A stretch of 64,000 nucleotides of DNA, taken from Myxocyprinus asiaticus (Eukaryota; Chordata; Actinopteri; Cypriniformes; Catostomidae). Below the pieces are notes generated by a model. It was not told the origin of the DNA and did not search any database. It saw only the letters and a list, made by a program, of their open reading frames with translations. Location of the stretch: contig NC_059368.1 of assembly GCF_019703515.2 (NCBI RefSeq), positions 30,125,289 to 30,189,288 on the forward strand, written 5' to 3'. The stretch's first letter is position 1; each line of letters starts with the position of its first letter. Of this stretch, positions 55,438 to 64,000 are shown piece after piece. Both the position numbers and the translations under genes were made by a program.

Positions 55438-55569
55438 AAAAAGGATGAAAATGGAAATAAGATATGGTAATTAGAGGGTCAGGAGAGTCAGTCTAGTCAA
55501 AGTAATCTGATAAAAAACAAAATAAAAACAACCATTAATAGTAAATCTATGGAATATCACTCACCAATT

Positions 55570-55760
55570 CAATCTCTATCAGCCAGTTCACGGGTGAATT
55601 CTAATCGAAAGTGATCATTCCTATGCCCTACTCACTCCGAGAGTCAGAGCTCTTGATGTGTAACCACGTCATTTGGAGCGACCCTTCAAGTGGTAACACC
55701 TTCCCGCAGTGCCCTTCAAGGGTGCACAAATGCAGTTTGGAAAATGCCCCATTTTTTCAC
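55570..55760 (+). repeat. candidate dispersed repeat
   Basis: Segments such as ATTCCTATGCCCTACTCACT and CGCAGTGCCCTTCAAGGGTG resemble a repeat common in cyprinid genomes. Its ends cannot be fixed from this sequence alone. Confidence 0.35.
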
Positions 55761-57058
55761 CAGAAGTATCATTCATAGTTCAATATTTCTCATAAACATA
55801 CACATATTGCGCAAACACTCATGTGCACCACTGCCTGACCACAAGCCTCTGGAGAAACAGCATTGTTTGAAACAAAAGATCCATTACCACAAACAGACTA
55901 ATGCTTTCTATTTCCTGTACATTGTCATTAGTTCATTTACACATTATTAATCAAAAGCTTTTGGTCACTGTAAGACTCTCCTCCATGAATTTTGCCTCAT
56001 TGCCATAATTACATAATGAATGCCTGGACAAAAAATGTATTGCATTAAAGTTTATAATTTATGCCCTCTACCTATTTACACATCATCAATTAGACATGCC
56101 GGGGCACCCCATCTGCAGCTGTCCTTGTGTGTCTGTGTGTGTGTTCTTTGCTATTATTGACTCTGTAAGTTTGCTGTGAGCTCTGCTAATGGGCTCTTCA
56201 CATAGCAATGTAAGCCACATGGACTAAGAGGAAATGCTCAGATGGCTATCCTCAAGCTGACCTCCATTTCTCCAAAACGCCCACTGTGTGCGGCACCCTC
56301 TCCATTCAGACATCACTGCAGCTGTCTAAGAGACTCTGACCATTCAAGCATTCTGTGATGGCAAAAACTGTGGATCTCTTTCCAAATAAAGAGTTGGTAT
56401 TACCATAAAATTGCTCTGATGTGTGCGCTATATTCAAAGTCTCCTGAAGCAATAATCTAATGAACAGACCAAAATGCAAGTACTTTTTGGAAATATGTGG
56501 ATTTCTGGAACATAAGATGGCAAGGGAAATCTCATTCATATTTAACAGGAAACCTCTATCTGGGTGGGTTGGGTTATAATTTATCTGACCTATCAGGTAG
56601 CGCCTTCCTAAAGAATATTACTAGGGCTATGTAAAAATATAAATTTTCCAATGCATTGCGATCTTCGTTTGGACAATCTCAATTTCGATTATTAAATCCC
56701 AAGATCGATCTTTTACTCTTTACAGCAATCCTCTACAATGCGAATAAATCACTTTTGTAAATGACATTTAACTCTAATCACACATAAAGAAACCTTGCAC
56801 ATTTTCTCTCGTTAATATGTGCTCATTGGCTGATCCCGATAGTCTTAAAGAGATGGTACAGCTTTAGCATGCGTTCTACATATCAATGTAAATACTTGTA
56901 AATAGTACAAATTATGCATGTAAACAATTAACATGTAACAAACAATATATATGCACTGTAACATATGCAATTTTAAGAAATTAACTGATGTAAAACATTG
57001 AATTTAAATATTGTTCAAAAGCTAAAATGTGACCAATGATGAAAAACTGATTAAAATA
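55761..57058. other. no gene seen (55.8-57.1 kb)
   Basis: No recognisable gene; a diverged dispersed repeat may lie near 56,625-56,720. Confidence 0.5.
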
Positions 57059-57099
57059 TACACTACCGGTCAAATGTTTTGAAACACTTACTCATTCTT

Positions 57100-57189
<90 letters not shown>

Positions 57190-57480
57190 CTTCACATATT
57201 AGAATAACAGTAAAGTCATCAAAACTATGGAATAACATAAATGGAACTATAGGAATTATGTTGTGACTAAACAAAATCCAAAATAAATAAAAACTGTGTT
57301 ATATTTTAGCATCTTGAAAGTAGTCTCTTGACATTTTCTCAACCAACTTCTTGAGGTATCACCCTGGGATGCATTTTAAACAGTATTGAAGGAGTTCCCA
57401 TCTATGTTGGGCACTTATTGGCTGCTTTTCTTTATTATTTGGTCCAAGTTATCAATTTCAAAAACTTTTATTTTTATTTT
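57059..57480 (-). mobile_element. Tc1-like element, truncated, with internal (TA)n and T run
   Basis: The end TACACTACCGGTCAAATGTT (57,058) and following AAACACTTACTCATTCTTTA belong to a very common fish Tc1-group terminal repeat. In minus sense 57,320-57,440 contains remnants of the transposase C-terminus. A (TA)n run (57,104-57,162) and T27 (57,163-57,189) have expanded inside it. The other end is missing. Confidence 0.6.
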
Positions 57481-57790
57481 TATTATATTTTAATTTTATA
57501 ATGAAATAAATTAATATGGTGGCAAAATTATATTTTTGTCAAAAAATTATATTATAATACCAATGAAAATTGACGGTTTTCATACCATGTACATTTGCTT
57601 ATCTACGGTATTGAGAAAAAAAAAATGCAACCGGACAGAGAATCTCACCTGCACGTGCGCATCTCCTTTCCTCCTCGACTGCCTGTCAGACTCGTCAACT
57701 TGCGCCACACACACACATGCAGCGGAGAAAATATCAGAGAGAAGCGAGGCGAGGGGGTCTGACATAAGTGAGTGCGTGTGTGAGTTAGAG

Positions 57791-58807
57791 CAGTGTTTCT
57801 CAACTGGTGGGTCGCAGGTCTATTCGGACTGGGTCACGGACATTTCGGTGGCCGCCCAAGTGATAGCCTATTTAGGACTGCCGAGGCAGATTTAATGATA
57901 ATCTCGTAATCAGCTAAAGGCTTCTCATCTGCACTTTGGCACGACTGTAACGGAACCAGCTCGCGATCATGATCTGCTCTTCTCTCTGGTGCGCGCGTGC
58001 AACAACCGGGCTTCACTCGATATTGCGAAGCGCAGACCTCAAAACTGATGTGACCAATTTCAATTCTAGTGAGACTTTTCTAGTTTAAAGCGTTACGGAG
58101 GAAGTCAAGTCAAGTCGAACCTCTCAAACAGTAGGCAGTCCTGACATGCCAAACAGCAGTGAGGAGGAAAAGAGCAACACTGTGTATTTTTTTTTTTTTT
58201 TTTTCATTATACATCATCACCTTTACACAATAGTTTCACGATTTTACATGAGTAAAAGTAAAACGTTATATTTTGACAAAATGTTATAGTTTCATATAAA
58301 ATAAATGTAGAATCTATTAGACCTTATTTTATATAAACAGTGGCAGTTGTAGTTAAAGTTTCAGGATGTGTTTCAGCTAGTATTTATTTTTTCATAAATA
58401 CTATAATTTGTTGTTATTATTATTACTGTTATTTAAGACCAGCTACACTGACCTAACCATGGTAATGAGGAGCCTTTCCTCCTGTGTAATATGTATGTTC
58501 TGTTTGAATTATGTTTGAAATTAGGAAACAAACAGGATAATAATGGGTTCATATAAGTAAATATGCTCTTCAATTTTTAAAAGGGGGAGAGAAAACTTCC
58601 TGTAGATTTTGTTGTTGACATCAACAACAAACATAATGTCATTTGATGCATGTCCTTGACTTGAAAACCATGAACAAAACTATGCAACATAAAAGGAAAT
58701 GCGACCCAGGATACATTAAATACAGGTTACGTTTTTACTATGGTGTGTCTCCACTTGATTTCCAATGTCAAATCTGGGTCCTGAAGCAAACCAGTTGAGA
58801 ACCACTG
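57791..58807. mobile_element. hAT-like non-autonomous element with 8-bp target duplication
   Basis: The ends CAGTGTTTCTCAACTGG (57,791-57,807) and CCAGTTGAGAACCACTG (58,791-58,807) are inverted repeats with one mismatch, starting CAGTG as hAT elements often do. The flanks AGTTAGAG (57,783-57,790) and AGTTAAAG (58,808-58,815) match at 7 of 8 positions. Within it, GGGTCGCAGG... at the left and AATCTGGGTCCTGAAGC at the right are family blocks. The 1-kb interior has no transposase ORF. Confidence 0.75.
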
Positions 58808-59108
58808 AGTTAAAGGTACAGACAGGAGCAGTCTGGCTGCGCTGTCGCGCACCTACAGTATATGTTAATTGTTAATAATCACAGGACATTACTTTAAAAG
58901 CTCATACAGCTGATGTTATTTTTCATTTAGTAGTTAATTTAATATGTAAACTAACATGTTTTAGTTATATAACATGTTATAGTTACATGCTATTTTTTTC
59001 ATGTTTATAATTAAGTTTATTATTATAATTCTGTTAGCTTTCTTATTTATTCTATTTATTTATTTTCAAAAGGGAGACTTTTTTTTACACATACTTCAAT
59101 TTTTAAAA
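58808..59108. other. no gene seen (58.8-59.1 kb)
   Basis: AT-rich spacer between the hAT-like element and the LINE fragment. Confidence 0.5.
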
Positions 59109-59659
59109 AAGTGATGTAGTTCCAGCTAGTTTTAAACATGCAACTGTGCAGCCGTTGCTCAAAAACCACATCTTGATCATACCAACTATAGGCCCATTTC
59201 CAAGTTACTGTTCATTTCTAAGCTGCTGGAGAAAATTGTTCATTCTCAGCTAAACTCATATTTGAACTCCTTTAACATCTTGAATAAGTATCAGTCTGGC
59301 TTCAGAACATTTCATAGCACAGAATCTGCTCTCCTGAAGGTCACTAACATTCTGGATCATGCGCAGTGTTAGTTTTATTGGATCTGAGCTCAGCATTTGA
59401 CACTATTGAACATACAATACTTTTAAATAGGCTGGAGTGTATGGCTGGTATTCAGGGTCTGGCTCTGCAGTGGTTTACCTCCTACCTTCGAGAGAGGAGT
59501 TTCTCTGTGCATATAGAAAATTGTTCCTCTTCAGCAGCCCCTCTATTGTGTGGTGTGCCCCAGGGGCAGGGCTCTTTTCTGGGACCATCATTGTTCACTA
59601 TTTTAATGCTTCCACTGCACACCATTTTTCAGAAGTTCAATATCTCCTATCACTGCTAT
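59109..59659 (+). pseudogene. L2/CR1-clade LINE reverse transcriptase, cut by a Gypsy insertion
   Basis: Pieces in order: GPFPSYCSFLS-like and SKLLEKIVHSQLN residues near 59,190, NKYQSGFRTFHSTESALLKV near 59,285, and in the frame 59366-59659 LLDLSSAFDTIEHTILLNRL, LQWFTSYLRERSFSV and GVPQGQGSFLGPSLF (a small insertion in the GVPQGS-LGP block). The frame ends at HCY, exactly before the expected catalytic A-D-D, where the Gypsy LTR starts at 59,660. The rest of the LINE should lie beyond the right edge of the window. Confidence 0.82.
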
Positions 59660-60131
59660 TGTCACGAATCCCGCCTTTGTAGTTCCTTCCACTCACCACA
59701 AGAGGGCGCCATCACCACAACTCTCTGAACTCCATTTCCCATAATCCCCATACCTGGCACTGATTACCTGCTCACCTGTTTCCCATTTACTCAGCTATTT
59801 AAGACTCACTCTCTGTGATTGTGAAGTCTTGTTTTTCCCTGGCTAACATTTCTGAGTGTTATCTAAGTTTACTGCCTTACCTGTGTATGATCCTGGACTG
59901 TTTACCCTGTTTTGACCCATTGCTGCCTGTGTACTGTTACTGCTTTGTTTACCTGGATATAACCTGTGATTGTCTGCTACCTGCCCTGACCTCTTGCCTG
60001 TTTATTGACTACCTCTCTGGACTGCCTTGAATATTACTATTGCTGGTGATTGACCCCTGCCTGTCTGTATTACTACGTTTATTGTTATTAGAGCTGCACA
60101 CGGATCTCAATTCCACTGACTCATCATTACA
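59660..60131 (+). repeat. 5' LTR of second Gypsy element, 472 bp
   Basis: Begins TGTCACGAATCCCGCCTTTG and ends CTGACTCATCATTACA. The 3' LTR start at 63,949 aligns with its first 52 bp (about six differences). A TATTTAAG box is at 59,796-59,803. Confidence 0.87.
59796..59830 (+). promoter_or_regulatory. LTR promoter with predicted RNA start
   Basis: TATTTAAG (59,796-59,803) followed after about 20 nt by GAAGTCTT (59,823-59,830). The RNA should start close to 59,823, which would put GAAGTCTT at the RNA 5' end, as self-priming requires. Confidence 0.5.
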
Positions 60132-60132
60132 G

Positions 60133-60140
60133 AAGACTTC
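60133..60140 (+). promoter_or_regulatory. candidate self-priming primer-binding site, second element
   Basis: AAGACTTC, starting 2 nt after the LTR end, is the reverse complement of GAAGTCTT at the predicted RNA start. The spacing is the same as in the 45-kb element. No match to a tRNA 3' end (TGG start) occurs at the LTR border. Confidence 0.5.
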
Positions 60141-61010
60141 GCCACAAACCTATCCAGTGGCTTTTCTGCAACTAACCACCGAGGTCTCAGCGCAAGCGAA
60201 TGTACTGGGCGTACACCACCAACAGATTGACTGGCTGATATCGTTAACAGGAACTTGTTAAGACTTTGAAAAGCCTCCGTTTACCAATACCAAACTCTTC
60301 AGCCTCTTCATCTAATCCAGCGGCTCACCCAGCCACCTCACATCCACCTCTAACCCATGCATTGCCTTTCCTGAGAAATTCAATGGGTCACCAGGTAAAT
60401 GTAAAGGATTTCTGCTCTGTTTGTTAATCAACAACCCACACCATACCCCACTGATGAGAGCTGCATTTCCTTTGTTCACTACTTACCGGTAAGGTGTTGG
60501 ACTGGATTACAGCAGTGTGGAACGGCGACAACAACATTCCCTTCCTTCAGTTTCTTCCTCCAACGAGTTCGTGCTGTGTTGAAACATCCAGTAGGAGGCA
60601 AAGATGCCAGAGATCAACTGCTTTCTCTTCATCAAGGTAATGCTCCCACTGCAGAATACACTCTCAACATCCGTACTCTTGCTGCTCAAACCATATGGGT
60701 GGAGGATACTTTAAAGCTGCTTTTTCGGAAAGGACTGAACTTAGAGCTTCAATCAGAGCTGGCTTGTCACGACGAGGGTAAGACTTTGGATCAGCTCACT
60801 GAGTTAACCATATGCATTGATAACCTCCTCAGAGCACGTAGACCCTCCAACACTCTTGTAAAGTATCCTACCACTGCATTTAACCCGCGTGAATCTGAAC
60901 CCATGCACATTTGACACACCCACCTTACCTCTGTGGAGAGAGATTGTTGCATTAAGCAGCACTTGTGTCTGTACTGTGGTTAAGCTGGACATCAATGGAT
61001 TTCCTGTCTA
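60140..61010 (+). pseudogene. gag of second Gypsy element, broken
   Basis: Pieces: TEVSAQANVLGVHHQQIDWL (near 60,180), [19 protein letters not shown] (near 60,362), and the open stretch 60576-60914 with HPVGGKDARDQLLSLHQGN and FRKGLNLELQSELACHDEG, ending in SEPMHI. In the following 100 nt a zinc knuckle reads CLYCG, stop, AGHQWISC: all four C-C-H-C ligands are present but a TAA sits inside it. Several frameshifts separate the pieces. Confidence 0.78.
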
Positions 61011-61037
61011 GTCCAATCTTCTCAGCATCACCCCACT

Positions 61038-61300
61038 ATGGTGAGTTCCTGTAGTTCATTAATTCCCTCTACTTCATGTGTTGAATTACCTGTGACATTA
61101 ACCTTTTTCGGGGAGGTCTGTCTGTACTACAGCCATGCTGGACTCTGGGGCAGTGGGCAACTTAATATTCCCATAATATTCCTCTTAACATCTGTGACTC
61201 TTTTGGCAGTGGCGGTGTTAGACAGACGCCTGCTTGGTGATGGTCATGTACATCACACTACCAAAGATCTCATTCTACAAGTTTGAGCACTGCATACTGA
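61038..61300 (+). pseudogene. aspartic protease of second Gypsy element
   Basis: TAMLDSGAVGNL near 61,135 contains an intact D-S-G-A active-site motif. The frame before it and the downstream flap region are disturbed; [22 protein letters not shown] residues from 61,307 belong to the region after the protease in a shifted form. Confidence 0.65.
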
Positions 61301-61479
61301 GACTATTTGCCTATATATTATCCCATCACCTCATTACTCAGTAATTTTAGGACTACCTTGGCTGCAAAAAAAAACAACCCTCAAATCTTGTGGAGCGATC
61401 AGCAAGTTACCCAGTGGTCCAGTACCTACCTCTCCACCTGCCTAAAACCCATTTCTCCCAGGGCTTTTAGAGCCGCTGC

Positions 61480-62230
61480 TGTGCAAGTTGAATCTACTAC
61501 AGTTCCTAATCTACTCCCTGAGTATTCTGACTTAGTTGAAGCCTTCAGCAAAACCAAAGCCTCGCAACTACCTCCCCTCCACTCCAGTGACTGTGCCATA
61601 GAACTACTACCTGGTTCCTCACCTCCACGAGGCAGAATTTTCCCCTTGTCCAGACCTGAGTCCGAGGCCATGAAGTCATGCATTGAAGAGGAACTTTCCA
61701 AGGGATTTATCAGACCCTCAAGCTCACCAGCATCAGCCGGATTCTTCTTTGTGAATAAAAAGGGAGGGCTTCCATGCATTTATTATTGTGGTCTTGATGA
61801 AATCGCTGTAAAATTTCAGCCCCCCTGCCTCTGGTTCCAGCTTCCCTTGAACAACTCCACACTGCCAAGTATTTCACCAAACTTTATCTTCGCAGTGCCT
61901 ACAATCTCATCTGCATTCGTAAGGGGGACAAGTGGAAGACAGCTTTCTCAACCAGCACAGGGCACTATGAATACCGGGTCATGCCTTTCGGATTGGCCAA
62001 CAGTCCATCAGTGTTCCAGGCATTCATCAATGATGTCTTCTGAGACCTGCTGAATCAAGGGGTAATCGTTTACATCGACATCCTCATCTACTAATACTTA
62101 CGAGGAGCATGTCAAGCACGTCCGAGCTGTTCTACAATGCCTCATCACCCATCAACTGTATGCTAAGGCTGAGAAATGTGAGTTACATCAGTAACATTTC
62201 TAGGCTATGTCATCTGTCCAGAGGGCATGG
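61480..62230 (+). pseudogene. reverse transcriptase of second Gypsy element
   Basis: 61307-62053 gives the N-terminal part: [48 protein letters not shown]. After GLDEIAVKF the reading moves to another frame: [40 protein letters not shown], then VYIDILIY. In that last block the YxDD active site has lost one aspartate codon (YID-ILIY). A stop also follows INDVF. The enzyme cannot be active. Confidence 0.82.
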
Positions 62231-62303
62231 AAATGGATAAGTTGAGCAGTTTTAAAATGGCCACAACCTACTACGATAAAGGAATTGCAATGTTTCCTGG
62301 GTT

Positions 62304-62967
62304 TTGCCAATTTCTACAGGTTTCAGTACTGTGGCTGCACCTTTGACGTCTACACTTAAGAAGAAAAGCTCACTGCTCTTATGGTCTCCAGCTGCTCTCC
62401 AATCCTTCAAGGATCTCAAAGCTCATTTCACCACTGCTCCCATTCTTCACCACCCAGACCCTGATCGCCCATTCATTGTTGAAGTAGATGCATTTAACAC
62501 TGGTATCGGAGCCATCCTCTCTCATTGGTATGGTACACCTCCTAAACTCTTCCCATGTGCCTTTTTACTCACGCAAACTCTGCTCCGCTGAACAGAACTA
62601 AGATGTCGGGAATCGAGAGTTACTGGCCATGAAAGCAGCACTCAATGAATGGTGTCATTGGTTGGAGGGAGCCAAGCACCCCTTCCTCTTCCTAACGGAT
62701 CATCGGAACCTCGAGTACTTATGTACAGCCAAGAGACTTAACCCAAGATGGGTGCTGTTCTTTGCACTCTTCAGCTTCACAGTCACCTTTTGTCCAGGCT
62801 CTAAGAACATCAAGGCTGATGCCCTCTCTCGCCAATTTGAATACTCTCTTCAAACTCCAACCCATCTTACCACCCACACTGATCATCGCTCCGGTACAAT
62901 GGGACATTATGACGGAGGTAACCAATGCTCATTCCAACGATCCACCACCTCCCTACTGTCCACCTGA
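62304..62967 (+). pseudogene. RNase H of second Gypsy element
   Basis: 62304-62591 has [49 protein letters not shown]; 62629-62967 has [19 protein letters not shown] and [17 protein letters not shown]. The two parts are separated by a frame change around 62,592 (near a [17 protein letters not shown] reading). Catalytic aspartates of the VEVDA and TDHRN blocks are present. Confidence 0.8.
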
Positions 62968-63090
62968 CAACCTATGTCCCACTCCAACTTCGTAAGCAGG
63001 TTATCCAGAGGGTCCACTCCTCGCTCAGCTCTGGTCATCTGGGTATCACTGCCACTTCAGTTGGTACGTAACTGGTTCTAGTGGTCCTCC

Positions 63091-63640
63091 TTGCAGGCAG
63101 ATACCATTCGTGAGGTCCAGAACTGTTCCACCTCTAACATCAACAAGTCTCCTAAACAACTCCCAGCTGGGTTACTGCAGCCTCTACCCATACCTCAACA
63201 TCCTTGGTCCCATATCGGCATAGATTTCATCACGGATCTTCCCTCTCAAGGCCACACCACCATTCTCACGGTAGTAGATCGCTTCTCTAAGGCTTGCCGC
63301 TTAATCCCATTACCCAAGTTACCTACTGCCTTTGAAACTGTGGAGCATCTATGCAGTTATGTATTCAGATTTTATGGTCTAACTGAGGGCCTCAGTTCAC
63401 CTCCCACTTATGGACAGCTTGCTTCCGTCAACTCAACATTAATGTCAGCCTAACCTCTGGTTACCATCCACAATCCAATGGCCAGACGGAATGCATGAAT
63501 CAAGAGTTGACCCGCTTCCTCAGAACCTACTGTAACCAGAATCAATCTGACTGAAGCCGCTATCTACTCTGGGCTGAATATGCCCAGAATTCCCTCCAAG
63601 CCATCAACTGGCGTGACTCCCTGTGTGCTTGGTTTTCAGC
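63091..63640 (+). pseudogene. integrase of second Gypsy element, active site deleted
   Basis: 63091-63453: [20 protein letters not shown] (first Asp) and [20 protein letters not shown], then [11 protein letters not shown] deletion joins this directly to [11 protein letters not shown] in another frame, removing the block that carries the second catalytic Asp. Then [20 protein letters not shown] (Glu) and [13 protein letters not shown] follow. The zinc-binding His-His-Cys-Cys region upstream is degraded. Confidence 0.8.
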
Positions 63641-63948
63641 CTCCCTTATTTCCCTGTTCAGGAGAGCCCACGGACCGTCCTGCTGTCAATGACTGGCTCC
63701 TCGGGAGCGAGGCCACCTGGGATCAAGATCATGTCCATCTTCAATGGGCCGTCAGGAGGCAAGAGGAGCAAGCCAATCGTCATCATCGACCCAATCCTGA
63801 ATACAACCCCCGGTAAATGGTCTGGCTCTCTACCCGTGATCTAAGACTTCATCTCCTCTCTTGGACGAACAGGTAGATGTAGGACGTCGGGGACCAGGGC
63901 TCTCCACCCATCATTGTGGCTGTTAGGAGCCGTTCGTGGGGGGGCTCT
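63640..63948 (+). pseudogene. integrase C-terminal scrap and polypurine tract
   Basis: MVWLSTRDLRLHL near 63,820 is the family's post-catalytic block. Almost all of the sequence that would hold a chromodomain is deleted; GAVRGGAL-like residues and the purine run GTGGGGGGG (about 63,936-63,944) come right before the 3' LTR. Confidence 0.6.
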
Positions 63949-64000
63949 GTCATGAATCCCACCTCTGTAGTTCCTTCCACTCGCCACCAGAGGGCACCAT
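63949..64000 (+). repeat. 3' LTR start of second Gypsy element (cut by window end)
   Basis: TGTCATGAATCCCACCTCTG and the following 32 bp match the start of the 5' LTR at 59,660. Confidence 0.9.

Larger units (their letters stand above)
59660..64000 (+). mobile_element. second Ty3/Gypsy element, Tf1/sushi-like, cut by window end
   Basis: Order: 5' LTR (59660-60131), self-priming site (60133-60140), gag (about 60,140-61,010), protease (about 61,130), RT (61,480-62,230), RNase H (62,300-62,940), integrase (63,091-63,640), a short C-terminal scrap, polypurine tract and the first 52 bp of the 3' LTR (63,949-64,000). Proteins are diverged from the 45-kb element, so this is a different family within the same broad lineage. 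All ORFs are broken. Confidence 0.88.

Overview
This window looks like repeat-rich intergenic or intronic DNA from a teleost fish, most likely a cyprinid or other ostariophysan. The evidence is the content: L2/CR1-clade LINEs, a DIRS-type tyrosine-recombinase retrotransposon, two Tf1/sushi-type Ty3/Gypsy elements, several Tc1-like relics, tRNA-derived SINEs, many copies of the fold-back MITE with AGTTCACCCAAAAATGA-like tips (typical of cyprinid genomes), and long (CA)n, (TA)n and (GA)n tracts. Teleost is a firm call; cyprinid is an inference from family resemblance. I found no convincing complete host gene. One 60-nt candidate exon near 4.6 kb is the only possible host coding sequence.

Layout. 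0-4 kb: antisense SINE, then a decayed L2/CR1-clade LINE on the + strand. 4-18 kb: AT-rich unique DNA with MITEs, an antisense LINE 3' end (11.7-12.5 kb), an hAT-like MITE (13.2 kb) and a (TA)n tract with a perfect hairpin (17 kb). 18.3-23.2 kb: a nearly full-length DIRS element, sense on the - strand, with inverted terminal repeats, internal complementary region, gag, RT, RNase H/methyltransferase and only a stub of the recombinase. 24-45 kb: LTR-element relics, MITEs, Tc1-like relics, microsatellites and two long fold-back MITEs. 45.2-50.0 kb: a complete-length but dead sushi-type Gypsy element. 51.8-53.8 kb: an inverted-repeat-bounded element carrying a 139/162-bp tandem array, nested in an older MITE. 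55.0 kb: a SINE with a perfect 16-bp target duplication. 57.8-58.8 kb: an hAT-like element with an 8-bp duplication. 59.1 kb to the end: a LINE RT gene broken by a second sushi-type Gypsy element whose 3' LTR runs off the window.

How the parts relate. The window is a stack of nested insertions. Both Gypsy elements keep, just after the 5' LTR, a short sequence complementary to a site about 30 nt downstream of the LTR TATA box, the expected signature of Tf1-like self-primed reverse transcription. Every protein-coding element shows stops, frameshifts or lost catalytic residues, so none looks able to move on its own. The most unusual structures are a perfect 29-nt inverted duplication inside one Gypsy RNase H gene, an interleaved pair of palindromes at 42.5-43.0 kb, and the dimeric higher-order tandem array at 52.2-52.8 kb. 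I see no new host system here.
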